From Rhizobium sp. Q54 (GTDB lineage Bacteria; Pseudomonadota; Alphaproteobacteria; Rhizobiales; Xanthobacteraceae): DNA of 64,000 bases. A model generated the notes under the pieces. The model ran no database searches and was not told the DNA's origin. It saw only the letters and a program-made list of their open reading frames with translations. This document shows positions 49,331-57,987 of the stretch, piece after piece. A program made the translations under genes and the position numbers. The stretch covers positions 54,395 to 118,394 of the forward strand of contig CAMDSH010000007.1 of assembly GCA_945907045.1 (NCBI GenBank), written 5' to 3'. Position 1 is the first letter of the stretch. Every line of letters begins with the position of its first letter.

Positions 49331-50587
49331 TCAACCGGCCAGACTCGCGTATGAGAGAAACCCGACGCGCGTTCCCGGCGCGATCGCCGTGACATCTTCC
49401 GTCAATTCCAGAAGCCCGTCTGTTTCCGTAAGCGATGTGATAATTCCGGCGCCGTCCTGCGGATGCTTGATGGCGTCGTATTCGCCGTCGTTCCGGCGCC
49501 GCAGCGCGACGCGGACATATTCCCGGCGGCCTTTTTTCTTTTCATAGGCGAATGCCGAAGTCACGGGGATCGGCATCAGCGGCTGCGGCAGCGCGCCGGC
49601 AAGCCGTAGCAGCAGCGGGCGCACCACGCGCACGAACGTGACGAACACCGCAACGGGATTTCCCGGCAATCCGGCGAACGCCGTGCCGCGGATTACGCCC
49701 ATCGCAACCGGCCGCCCCGGCTTGATGGCAACGCGCCAGAACACCAGACGCCCGACGGTCTCGACCGCGGTGCGGACATGATCGGCCTCGCCGGTCGAGA
49801 CACCGCCGGAGGTGAGCACCAGATCGTGCGCTTCCGCAGCTTCGCTGAGCGCACTTGCAAGCTTGGCCGGATCGTCGGTGAGAATTCCTAAGTCCGTCAC
49901 CATGCAGCCAAGCCGGTTCAGCAGTTCGGCGAGCAGATAACGGTTGGCATCGAACACGGCGGCCCCGTCGCGCTTGGTTCCCGGTTCGACGATTTCATCG
50001 CCGGTGGAAAAAATCGCGACCCGCACGCGGCGGCGCAACTCAAGTTTCGTCAGCCCGAGCGCGGCGGCGAGCGCGATGTGCTGCGCTTCAAGAATGCGTC
50101 CCGCGGGCAGCACAACGGCACCGGCACGCACATCCTCGCCTGCCAGCCGCCGGTTTGCTCCAAGCTTGAGCCCGCTTGGCACGATCACCGTCTCACCCTC
50201 GGCGCGGACATCTTCCTGCATGAACACCGTGTCGGCACCCGGCGGCATCGGCGCGCCGGTGAAAATACGGATCGCCTGGCCCGGACCGATTGCCGCCGAC
50301 GCGGCTTTCCCCGCCGTCAACCGTCCCGCAATGGCGAGCTTGGTCTCTCCGCTCGCTTTCACATCGGCATGACGCACGGCGTAGCCATCAACGGCGGAAT
50401 TATCGAAGTGCGGCAGGTCGATGGGCGCCAGCACGTCCGCCGCCAGCACGCGCCCGCGCGCGCCGGAGAGCGATACTTGCTCCGTACCGGAGATCGGCGT
50501 CACGCGTTCGGCAATTAGTTTTTCCATCTCCGCGACCGGCAGCAGCGTCCCGGAAAACGCAAAGCAATCGTCGGTGAGCTGCGCCAT
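49331..50587 (-). CDS. moeA: Molybdopterin molybdotransferase MoeA
   Basis: This 418-residue MoeA has the active-site blocks DNSAVDGYAVRHAD, IFTGAPMPPGADTVFMQED, RRLAGEDVRAGAVVLPAG, VAIFSTGDEIVEPGT, LTSGGVSTGEADHV and FAGLPGNPVAVFVTFVR, so all conserved segments are in place. MoeA inserts molybdate (or tungstate) into adenylylated molybdopterin. It is the canonical copy among three MoeA-related genes here. Its start overlaps the mobB stop by 1 nt, placing it last in a minus-strand operon of moeA-like, moeA-PBP, mobB and moeA. The four genes are convergent with fdhD-mobA. Confidence 0.93.
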   Translation of the reverse strand: MAQLTDDCFAFSGTLLPVAEMEKLIAERVTPISGTEQVSLSGARGRVLAADVLAPIDLPHFDNSAVDGYAVRHADVKASGETKLAIAGRLTAGKAASAAIGPGQAIRIFTGAPMPPGADTVFMQEDVRAEGETVIVPSGLKLGANRRLAGEDVRAGAVVLPAGRILEAQHIALAAALGLTKLELRRRVRVAIFSTGDEIVEPGTKRDGAAVFDANRYLLAELLNRLGCMVTDLGILTDDPAKLASALSEAAEAHDLVLTSGGVSTGEADHVRTAVETVGRLVFWRVAIKPGRPVAMGVIRGTAFAGLPGNPVAVFVTFVRVVRPLLLRLAGALPQPLMPIPVTSAFAYEKKKGRREYVRVALRRRNDGEYDAIKHPQDGAGIITSLTETDGLLELTEDVTAIAPGTRVGFLSYASLAG

Positions 50588-51114
50588 TACTTGCTCCTGG
50601 CGCCAGCCGCCGCCGCTTCGATCGGAATCGCGCGTTCCAGCAAAATCGTGACAATCGCTTCGATGTCGTTGAGGTCGATGAGCGGCACTTTCGCCGCCGG
50701 CAGCGGCTGATCGGCGGCAATGGCGACGATGTGCGGATCGTCGGGATGCAGCAGCGGCTTGCCGTTGGCGGCGCGATGAATTTCAAGTTTCGGAAATGCG
50801 TCGCGCTTGAAGCCTTCGACCAGTACGAGATCGACCGGCGAAAACTTCTCCAGCAACGCAGGAAGATCCCATTCAGGCTCCTCGCGCAGCTCATGCAAAA
50901 TCGCAAAGCGCTTGGCGGAGCTGATGACGACTTCCGTCGCGCCCGCGACGCGATGCACGAAGGAATCCTTGCCGGGCTGGTCGAGATCGAAACCGTGATG
51001 CGCGTGCTTGAGCGTCGAGACGCGCACGCCGCGCGAAACCAGAAGCGGGATGACCTTGGTGATGAGCGTCGTTTTGCCCGATCCGCTCCAGCCGGCAAGT
51101 CCAATGATGCGCAT
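50587..51114 (-). CDS. mobB: Molybdopterin-guanine dinucleotide biosynthesis adaptor MobB
   Basis: This 175-residue protein has a P-loop GWSGSGKTT at 8-16 and MobB motifs VSTLKHAHHGFDLDQPGKDS, VDLVLVEGFKRDAFPKLEIH and the C-terminal IDLNDIEAIVTILLE. MobB binds GTP and assists MobA. ATG 51114 is chosen because AAGGA lies six nt upstream and the next residues MRIIGLAG begin the family; a start 21 nt upstream adds unrelated residues. It lies 33 nt after the fused MoeA gene and its stop overlaps moeA. It is somewhat unusual that mobA and mobB are on opposite strands. Confidence 0.92.
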   Translation of the reverse strand: MRIIGLAGWSGSGKTTLITKVIPLLVSRGVRVSTLKHAHHGFDLDQPGKDSFVHRVAGATEVVISSAKRFAILHELREEPEWDLPALLEKFSPVDLVLVEGFKRDAFPKLEIHRAANGKPLLHPDDPHIVAIAADQPLPAAKVPLIDLNDIEAIVTILLERAIPIEAAAAGARSK

Positions 51115-51147
51115 GGTTTTCCTTATAGCAGGCAACGCCGCGGCAAA

Positions 51148-53127
51148 TCAGCCGCCGGCGGGCTGCATGCCGAGTGCTCGGATGCGCTCGCGCGTCGTCT
51201 CGTCGCGCAATGCGGCGAGGAAAGCCTGCACCGCTGGCCGCGCGCGGCGGCTTTCCACCAGCAGGAAATCGTAATGCTCCGGCGCAACGGGGAGAAAGCC
51301 AAGCCCGTACATTCCGGCAACCGGCTCGATGGCAAGGCCCCAGTCGGCGCGCCCCTGCGCGATGGCCGCCGCGACGGCGTTGTGCGATTTCGGCTGGTTG
51401 GCATAACCGGACGGCCGCGCGCCTGACAAAAGTTTGTCGATCAGCACGCGCGTTCCCGATCCCGCGTTGCGGTTGACCATCAGACACGTCGTATCGGCGA
51501 GCGCCGCCTTAATCGCTTCGTCGAATTTTCGTCCCTCGAAACGCTTATCGCCTTTGCGGAACACAACGCCCTGCATGCGCCGCCAGCCGGGAATGAGCGA
51601 AAGGCCTGGGGTGACGAGATGCTTGTTGTATTCGCCGCTGGCGGGATCGATCAGATGCACAGGCGCGACATCGCATTCGCCGCGTCCCGCCGCCGCGACG
51701 CCACCCTGACTGCCGACCGCGAGCGTGCGCGCGGAAAATCCGCGCTCCGCCAATGCGCCGACCACCGCGTCGAGCGCAACGTCATGACTGCCCATGATGA
51801 CGAGATCGGGCGCGCGCGCGGCGCTGCCGATCAGCGTCACGCGCTCGACGGAATTCGCATCGAGCGCGGAGGCAAGCGCGTCGATTTCCAGAAACCCGTC
51901 GGCTTGCGAAAAACTCGTCACCGCGCCGGAACCTTTCGCGGTGGGGAACGCAACCGGTCCGTCCTCCCCGCCGATCAGCGCCACGAGCACGAATTCCTTG
52001 CGGCCCATCTCCGACGCGATGCGAACGGGAACGCGCGCCTCGATGCTTTCCGCCGCTTCCGGCGGTAACCCTGCGCGCGCGCGAATGACCGGCGCGACGA
52101 AAGCGTGGAAGGTGAAAATCGCCGAGGTGGGAAATCCCGGCAGCACCGCAAGCGGCTTGCCTTCAATCACTGCGAGACAAAGCGGCTTGCCGGGCTTGAG
52201 CGCGACGCCATGCACCAGAATGCCGGGCGCGCCCAATTTCGAGACGATGCGGTGGGAAAGATCGCCCGCGCCCTTCGACGTGCCGCCGGAGAGCACAACC
52301 ATGTCGCATTTGGAAAGCGCGTCGCGCACCGCTTTTTCCAGCACCGCCTCGTCGTCGGGAAACGCACCGAAGGCAACTGGCTCGCCGCCAGCCTCCGTCA
52401 CGGCGGCGGCGGCGATGGCGCCGTTGCTGTCGTAGACGCCGGCGGGACGAAGCTTTTCGCCGGGCGGCACCAGTTCGTCGCCGGTGGAGAGCACCGCCAC
52501 CTTCGGCTTGCGAACGACGTCGATGCTGCTCAGACCACACGCCGCCAGCATGCCTATTTCGCGCGAGCCGATTCGAACACCGCGCCGCAGCAGCGTTTCT
52601 CCGCGCGCGATATCGGATCCGGCATAGGAGATGAATTGCCCCGGCGCGGCGGCGCGGCGCAGTTCGATGGCCGGTTCATCGCCGTCGATCAGCTCGGTGT
52701 GCTCGACCATCGCAATGGCATCGGCGCCGCGCGGCACCACGCCGCCGGTCGCAATCGTGGTCGCCGTGCCGGGCGCAATCTCGATGCCCGGAACATGGCC
52801 GCAGGCGATAACTTCCTGATTTAGCCGGAAGCGGCGTGGCGCGGTGTCGGTCGCGCCTTGCGTGTCGGCGGAACGCAGCGCGAAGCCATCGACTCCGGAG
52901 CGGTCGAACGGCGGTGCGTCCACCACCGCCGCGATGTCGTGCGCCAGCACGCGGCCAAGCGCGGCGGCGAGTGGAACGGTTTCGGCGGGAAGCGGCGCAA
53001 GATCGAGATGCTTCTCGAAACGCGCGCGCGCTTCCCCGGCGGAAACGACTTCGAGGAATTGTTCCTGCCGCGCCGCATTGCGCACGGCATCGAGCAGCGC
53101 ATCCTTCGGTTTGCGTGGCTTGTTCAT
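51148..53127 (-). CDS. MoeA paralogue fused to a periplasmic-binding-protein-like domain
   Basis: This 659-residue protein joins a full MoeA module (residues 1 to about 430: DRSGVDGFALRSAD, TGGVVPRGADAIAMVEH, YAGSDIARGETLLR, VLSTGDELVPPGEK, LSGGTSKGAGDLSH, VLPGFPTSAIFTFH) to a C-terminal binding-protein-like domain (about 440-659: VIMGSHDVALDAVVGALAE, GGVAAAGRGECDVAPVHLID, VNRNAGSGTRVLIDKLLS). The C-domain resembles the molybdate-associated PBP of COG1910 and may sense or deliver oxyanion or a precursor. All MoeA catalytic blocks are kept. ATG 53127 overlaps the stop of the upstream MoeA-like gene. The architecture is known in some bacteria and archaea but its role is poorly defined. Confidence 0.87.
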   Translation of the reverse strand: MNKPRKPKDALLDAVRNAARQEQFLEVVSAGEARARFEKHLDLAPLPAETVPLAAALGRVLAHDIAAVVDAPPFDRSGVDGFALRSADTQGATDTAPRRFRLNQEVIACGHVPGIEIAPGTATTIATGGVVPRGADAIAMVEHTELIDGDEPAIELRRAAAPGQFISYAGSDIARGETLLRRGVRIGSREIGMLAACGLSSIDVVRKPKVAVLSTGDELVPPGEKLRPAGVYDSNGAIAAAAVTEAGGEPVAFGAFPDDEAVLEKAVRDALSKCDMVVLSGGTSKGAGDLSHRIVSKLGAPGILVHGVALKPGKPLCLAVIEGKPLAVLPGFPTSAIFTFHAFVAPVIRARAGLPPEAAESIEARVPVRIASEMGRKEFVLVALIGGEDGPVAFPTAKGSGAVTSFSQADGFLEIDALASALDANSVERVTLIGSAARAPDLVIMGSHDVALDAVVGALAERGFSARTLAVGSQGGVAAAGRGECDVAPVHLIDPASGEYNKHLVTPGLSLIPGWRRMQGVVFRKGDKRFEGRKFDEAIKAALADTTCLMVNRNAGSGTRVLIDKLLSGARPSGYANQPKSHNAVAAAIAQGRADWGLAIEPVAGMYGLGFLPVAPEHYDFLLVESRRARPAVQAFLAALRDETTRERIRALGMQPAGG

Positions 53128-54233
53128 GGCCAAGCTTTTACCGGAACCTGCGCGCCGGCGGGATAGCCCTCGCTGCTGGCGGGAACGAGAATCCACCCGT
53201 CGGCGCGAGCGAGCGCGGCAAGGGGCAGATACTTCGTCGCCAGCGGTTCGACAGAGCCGCCGTTACGGCGCACCGGCACGAATTCGGCAAGTCCGACGGT
53301 GGACGTTACCTTGCGTGTGAGCGGCAATGTCACCGCCGGTTCCTCTTCGCCGCAGGCTGAAAGCCGCGCCAGCATTCGCCGTCCGATGACAATCCACACA
53401 GCAAGCGCCGCATCGAGCCTTCCCGGCAGCAGGAGCACAGGACGCGTCCCGATAAAACCGAACGCAACTGTCTCTCCCGGCGTTAACCCGATGCCGTGGA
53501 ACGCTAAGCGCCCCATTTTTGAAAGTATTTTCACGCTCTCGTCGTTGCGCCCGCTCCCCGTTCCGCCAATTGAAACGATGGCATCCGTTTTTTCATCGCG
53601 CAGCGCAGCTTCCAGCGAAGCTGCTTCGTTCACTACTCCGCCGCGCGCCGCGATGTCGTGCACGATGAAACCGGCAGCCGCGCCAATGATCTCGTCCTTG
53701 CGCGCGCGCACGACATGCAGCCGTGGTTCGCGAACGCTCAGACGGGAAATTCCCGCCGCAGCGAAAACAGCAACGTCACCAGCGCGTACACGCTCGCCGG
53801 TCTGGCGTAACGGCACACCCGGCACGGCGTCAGCTCCTGCAGGCAATACGCCATCGCCCGCGGCCACTGGCGCGACTGCCTCGGCGCGTCCATCGCGAAC
53901 AGTGACTGTATCGAGTGGTGCCACCGCATCCGTACCATCGGGCAGCGCTTCGCCCACATCGACGCGCGGCGGCATCTTCGCCAACGGCGCGGGCGCGTAA
54001 GCGCCGGCATCCTGCGTCGTCTCCGCCGTCACCGCCCATCCGTCCTGCAACGCCAGCGCACGTTTGGGCCGCGCCGCCGCCACCTTCACATCGGCGGCGA
54101 GCACATGACCGCGCGCAGCAGCAACGTCGATCTCGCGCGGCACCACCGGCTCGATCGAATCGAGCAACGCCAAAGCGATCGCCAGCGGCGTCAGCTTCGC
54201 AATGACTTGCACGCTCTCGTCAGTAGGCTGCAT
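53124..54233 (-). CDS. Degenerate MoeA-like molybdopterin-binding protein
   Basis: This 369-residue protein aligns with MoeA throughout but has lost several motifs. The DNSAMDGYA block is ALALQDGWAVTAE, the TGAPxPxGAD block is GEALPDGTDAVAP, SGGVSVGxxD is SIGGTGSGRNDES, and GLPGNP is LLPGRLDAALA. A molybdotransferase activity is therefore doubtful; it could bind cofactor or act as a partner for the fused MoeA encoded downstream, with which it is coupled (ATGA). ATG 54233 is preferred to an upstream read that lies in the divergent promoter zone. It is the first gene of the minus-strand Moco operon. Confidence 0.82.
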   Translation of the reverse strand: MQPTDESVQVIAKLTPLAIALALLDSIEPVVPREIDVAAARGHVLAADVKVAAARPKRALALQDGWAVTAETTQDAGAYAPAPLAKMPPRVDVGEALPDGTDAVAPLDTVTVRDGRAEAVAPVAAGDGVLPAGADAVPGVPLRQTGERVRAGDVAVFAAAGISRLSVREPRLHVVRARKDEIIGAAAGFIVHDIAARGGVVNEAASLEAALRDEKTDAIVSIGGTGSGRNDESVKILSKMGRLAFHGIGLTPGETVAFGFIGTRPVLLLPGRLDAALAVWIVIGRRMLARLSACGEEEPAVTLPLTRKVTSTVGLAEFVPVRRNGGSVEPLATKYLPLAALARADGWILVPASSEGYPAGAQVPVKAWP

Positions 54234-54290
54234 CGATGTTATCTGACCAACGCATGCCGCGCGGTCAAGCGACGCAAATGCGCGCATCGC

Positions 54291-54313
54291 CGCCATAGCC
54301 TGAGGCTATGGCG
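54291..54313. promoter_or_regulatory. Perfect 10-bp inverted repeat in divergent region
   Basis: CGCCATAGCC at 54291-54300 and GGCTATGGCG at 54304-54313 are exact inverted copies around TGA. The site lies between the moeA-like gene (start 54233) and the TusA-like gene, covering an ATG at 54308. It could be an operator for both directions or a hairpin in the tusA leader. No T-run follows, so it is not a standard terminator. Confidence 0.5.
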
Positions 54314-54343
54314 GATGAGCGCGAAAACGGAGCAGCCGGAGAA

Positions 54344-54568
54344 ATGAGCGGGAAAATCGTAAATCTTCGCGGGCTGAAGTGTCCTTTGCCGGCGCTGCGG
54401 ACGCGCAAACTGCTGTCCAAGATGGCGGCGGGCGAGACGCTGACGATCGAATGCACCGACCCGCTGGCGTCGATCGACATCCCGAATTTGTTGCGCGAGA
54501 CCGGCGATATTCTCGAGGACAGCGCGCGCGGCGAGGACCTGCTGACCTTCCGCATCCGTAAAAAGTAG
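54344..54568 (+). CDS. TusA-like sulfur carrier protein
   Basis: This 74-residue protein has the TusA/SirA motif GLKCPLP (KIVNLRGLKCPLPALRTRKL), with the persulfide cysteine at residue 13, followed by LTIECTDPLASIDIPNLLRE. TusA-type carriers pass sulfane sulfur to tRNA thiolation, Moco biosynthesis or sulfur oxidation. ATG 54344 gives the typical length; ATG 54308, which lies in an inverted repeat, would add twelve residues. Neighbouring Mo-cofactor genes and the Sox-like locus 20 kb upstream both offer reasons for a local sulfur carrier. The CPLP variant is usual in alphaproteobacteria. Confidence 0.8.
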   Translation: MSGKIVNLRGLKCPLPALRTRKLLSKMAAGETLTIECTDPLASIDIPNLLRETGDILEDSARGEDLLTFRIRKK

Positions 54569-54659
54569 GCCGCCGCACCCGTCTGTCGGACGCCCCCGCA
54601 ATTCGCTAAAATGCCTTCCGGACCGGCCAATTAAAAATGCCGGCCACAGGGAGCGACAC

Positions 54660-56195
54660 ATGAGCAGCCAACTCACGGACGAGGAACTCGCCGCGCTGAT
54701 GCCCTCAGAACTGGTGAAATACGAAACGCCGATCCCGACGCAGATCGTTTCCAGCGACGAGTTTTATCCCGACCCGCAGAACGAGCGGCAGCGCGAGGTG
54801 GAAAACCGGCTGCTCGCGATGGCCGACGATCTTGGCGGCAAGCAGGGTTTAAGCCGGCGCAAGTTTTTTCAGAGCGCCGCCGGCATGGCCGCATCGTTCG
54901 TCGCCATGAACGAGGTCTATGGAAATCTGTTCGACGTAAGCAAGGCGGAAGCCGCGACGCCAGCGATGGCGCAGGAGCGCGCGAATACGTTCAAAGACCA
55001 GTTCATCATGGACATGCATACGCATTTTCTGCGCGACGACACGCGGCTGGTGAATTTCGTGCGCTCGCGCGAGGCGGTCGGCAAAGCCGGCTGGAACAAA
55101 TATCTCGCGGACAAAGAACAGACGCTGGAAGATTTGAAATACGCCAACTACGTGAAGGAAATGTTCCTCGACAGCGACACCAAGATCGCGCTGATCTCGT
55201 CGTCACCATCCGACATCGAGCAGGACTGGTTCCTCACCAACGAGCAGATGGCTCAAGCGCGCACCAAGCTCAACAACGATGCCGCCGCCTTCAAATCAAA
55301 ACGGCTGATGTCGCACATGATCTTCACGCCGGGACAGCCGGGCTGGCTGGAAAAACTGCAAGCCGGACTCGAACTGAAACCCGATTCCGTGAAGGGCTAC
55401 ACCGTCGGCGACAACACGCATAAAGCGACGAGCCGTTATCCGTGGCGCATGGACGACGAGAAGGTCGCCTACAAAGGCTACGAGCTGATGGTGAAGGCGG
55501 GCATCAAGAATGTTTGCGTTCACAAAGGCCTGTTCGCGCCCGGCGTCGAGAAGCAGTTTCCCAATTTGCGCGCATTCGCCGATGTGGACGATGTCGGAAA
55601 GGCGGCGAAGGACTGGCCGCAGCTCAATTTCATCGTCTATCACTCCGCTTACCGGCATGTCGGCGGCGATCCGAAAGTGGCGCTGGCGGAATTCGAGAGC
55701 ACCGGCCGCGTCTCATGGACCAGCGACCTTGCCGGCATTCCGGCAAAATACGGCGTCAAGAATGTGTACGGCGACGTTGGCCAGTTGTTCGCGACGACCC
55801 TGATTGCCGAACCGAATGTCTGCGCCGCGCTGATGGGAACGCTCATCAAGGGCCTTGGCGTCGATCACGTCTGCTGGGGTACCGACGCGGTGTGGACCGG
55901 CGCTCCGCAATGGCAGATCGAAGGGCTGCGCCGCCTGGAAATCCCCGAGGCGATGCAGAAGAAGCACGGCTTCGCGCCTCTCGGCGCCGCCGACGGCCCG
56001 GTGAAAACAGCGATCTTCGGCGACAACAACGCGCGGCTTTACGGCGTCGATCCGAAACGGGCGATGCTCGACCTCAAGGGTGACCGTTTCGCCGCGCTGA
56101 AAGCCGAGTATGAGAAGGCCGGGCCGGAGCCGTCGCACATGCGCTACGGCTACGTGATCCCCAATGGGCCGGTGGATTACAGCGTGTTTGCGTAA
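54660..56195 (+). CDS. Amidohydrolase-family protein with internal Tat signal
   Basis: This 511-residue protein has an amidohydrolase_2 domain from about residue 110 (MDMHTHFLRDDTRL with the HxH metal pair; VCVHKGLF; FIVYHSAYRHVGG; VCWGTDAVWTGAP with the terminal aspartate). Before it come about 60 polar residues and a twin-arginine-like segment SRRKFFQSAAGMAASFVAM at 65-83. The RR motif is unusually far from the N-terminus. Family members are decarboxylases or hydrolases of aromatic acids and lactones. The substrate is unknown and the neighbours give no hint. The upstream start may extend too far, but no better start with a ribosome site was seen. Confidence 0.8.
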   Translation: MSSQLTDEELAALMPSELVKYETPIPTQIVSSDEFYPDPQNERQREVENRLLAMADDLGGKQGLSRRKFFQSAAGMAASFVAMNEVYGNLFDVSKAEAATPAMAQERANTFKDQFIMDMHTHFLRDDTRLVNFVRSREAVGKAGWNKYLADKEQTLEDLKYANYVKEMFLDSDTKIALISSSPSDIEQDWFLTNEQMAQARTKLNNDAAAFKSKRLMSHMIFTPGQPGWLEKLQAGLELKPDSVKGYTVGDNTHKATSRYPWRMDDEKVAYKGYELMVKAGIKNVCVHKGLFAPGVEKQFPNLRAFADVDDVGKAAKDWPQLNFIVYHSAYRHVGGDPKVALAEFESTGRVSWTSDLAGIPAKYGVKNVYGDVGQLFATTLIAEPNVCAALMGTLIKGLGVDHVCWGTDAVWTGAPQWQIEGLRRLEIPEAMQKKHGFAPLGAADGPVKTAIFGDNNARLYGVDPKRAMLDLKGDRFAALKAEYEKAGPEPSHMRYGYVIPNGPVDYSVFA

Positions 56196-56208
56196 GCTTC
56201 CGAGCGAT

Positions 56209-56298
56209 TGGCGGAGAGGGAGGGATTCGAACCCCCGATACGGTTGCCCGTACGCCGCATTTCGAGTGCGGTGCTTTCAACCACTCAGCCACCTCTCC
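56209..56298 (-). tRNA. tRNA-Ser (anticodon CGA)
   Basis: A 90-nt class II tRNA on the minus strand from 56298: acceptor GGAGAGG, D-arm GGCTGAGTGGTTGAAAGC, anticodon stem CCGCA/TGCGG with loop CTCGAAA (anticodon CGA), long variable arm GTACGGGCAACCGTAT, T-arm GGGGGTTCGAATCCC and encoded CCA at 56209-56211. It lies between the amidohydrolase and kinase genes. No integrase or att-like duplication is adjacent. Confidence 0.94.
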
Positions 56299-56442
56299 GC
56301 GCGCCGGAACAGGGCCATAAATGCCCTGTAAGCGACAGCCGCCTTCTAACCAAGCAGGCAAAGACAGACAAGGGTGAGGCGTCGTATCCTGCCCTTTGAA
56401 TTGGAAGCACCGGGGAGAAACCCGGCAAAAGGGTCATATCGG

Positions 56443-57987
56443 ATGCGGATATTGCATCAGATTTTACGCGAATGGCGCAACGTCGGTCTGGCCTTGCTGC
56501 TGGTCGGAGCGATGACCGTGGGCATGATCGGTCTCGTCAGGGAGGCCGCCCTCGCGCACGGCTCGGTGCTCTATTTGCTGCCCGTGCTGATCGCCGCCAT
56601 CCGCTGGGGTCTTGTTGCCGCGCTCGCCGCCGCCATTGCCGGGGGCACCGCGTCGGCGTTCTTTTTCTACCCGCCGCTTTACAGCTTCGTGATCAAGGAC
56701 CCGCAGGAGATTCTCGACCTCACGCTGTTCATTTTCGTCGCGGTGGTCACCAGCAAGCTCGCCGCCAAGCTGAAATTGCAATTCGACATCGCGCAAAAAC
56801 GCGAAGCCGACATGCGCGATCTCTACGCCTTTTCGCGCCGCCTCGCGGTTTCCTTCGGCGTGTCCGACATTCATGCAGCGATCGAGGATCATTTGACCTC
56901 GGTCATGCAGCGCAAGGTGGTCCTGTTTGCTTCCACGCAGGATTCCTCGGACACAGCGACGCACTCTTCCGACACCGCGGTGCCGGAACGCGTACGCTCC
57001 GAAGTGGCGCAGGTCGCCGCCGGCCGCCGCGATCCGGCAAACGGCATGCCGGTGATCGACGGCGACGGCGACATTTGGCTCGTCCGCGCGGTGTCACCGA
57101 AAAAATCCGAATTCGGCGTGATTGCCGTCAACCTCGGCCCGGACTCGCAAGCCGGCCTGGACGATTTCCGGCTGCGGGTCGACACGGTGCTGGCCGACGC
57201 GACGGCGACGCTGGAGCGGCTCGACGTCGCTCACGCCATCAGCGAAGCGCGCATGCGATCCGAGACCGATCAATTGCGCGAGGCGCTGATCGGATCGGTT
57301 TCGCACGAGTTGCGCACGCCGCTCGCGTCGATCCTGGGCGCCGCCAGCGTGCTGATGTCAGCGCCCGCGCTGGCTGGCGAAAAAAACCTCAGAGCGCTGG
57401 TAAACGACGTGCGCAACGAAGCCGAACGGCTGAACGACGATATCCAGAACCTGCTCGACGCCACGCGCATCAGCAGCGACGGCATCAAGCCGCATACCGA
57501 ATGGGCCGATCCCGCCGACATCGTCAATTCTGCGATCGAGCGCTGCCGCCGCCGCTTCGGCGACCGCCGGCTCTCGCTCGATGTGCCGGGCGAACTGCCG
57601 CTGGTCTATGTCGATTCTGTTCTGGTCGAGCAGGCGCTGGTGCAGATATTCGACAATGCGGCGAAATATTCGCCGGCCGGCTCGCGCATCGGCATCACGG
57701 CGCGCGCGCGTGAAAGCTCCATCGTGCTGGCGGTGAGCGACGAAGGCACCGGGCTCAGCAACGGCGACAAGACCAGGATATGGGAGCGCTTCTTCCGCGG
57801 CGGCCAGCATGCCGCAACGACCAGCGGTTCCGGCCTCGGACTCTGGATCGCCACTGCTTTTGTCGCCGCAAACGGCGGAAAGATCAGCGCCAAGAGCGAT
57901 GGAATCGGATACGGCACAACGTTGTCGATCGAGTTGCCGGTGGCGCAGGCCGCGCTCGCACAAATGGAAGGCGAAGCCGATGAGTGA
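56443..57987 (+). CDS. KdpD-like sensor histidine kinase without the N-terminal KdpD domain
   Basis: This 514-residue kinase has four hydrophobic segments of the DUF4118 type at about 15-110, a GAF-like middle part, then HisKA with H-box SVSHELRTPLASILG, and an HATPase with IFDNAAKYSPAGSRIG, GTGLSNGDKTRIWERFFRG and SGSGLGLWIATAF. The arrangement equals the C-terminal half of KdpD; the USP-like/KdpD sensor domain is missing. The response-regulator gene overlaps by 8 nt. No kdpFABC genes are here, so it may sense K+ or another envelope signal. ATG 56443 is chosen; an upstream ATG at 56374 adds 23 residues that overlap the tRNA leader. Confidence 0.87.
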   Translation: MRILHQILREWRNVGLALLLVGAMTVGMIGLVREAALAHGSVLYLLPVLIAAIRWGLVAALAAAIAGGTASAFFFYPPLYSFVIKDPQEILDLTLFIFVAVVTSKLAAKLKLQFDIAQKREADMRDLYAFSRRLAVSFGVSDIHAAIEDHLTSVMQRKVVLFASTQDSSDTATHSSDTAVPERVRSEVAQVAAGRRDPANGMPVIDGDGDIWLVRAVSPKKSEFGVIAVNLGPDSQAGLDDFRLRVDTVLADATATLERLDVAHAISEARMRSETDQLREALIGSVSHELRTPLASILGAASVLMSAPALAGEKNLRALVNDVRNEAERLNDDIQNLLDATRISSDGIKPHTEWADPADIVNSAIERCRRRFGDRRLSLDVPGELPLVYVDSVLVEQALVQIFDNAAKYSPAGSRIGITARARESSIVLAVSDEGTGLSNGDKTRIWERFFRGGQHAATTSGSGLGLWIATAFVAANGGKISAKSDGIGYGTTLSIELPVAQAALAQMEGEADE

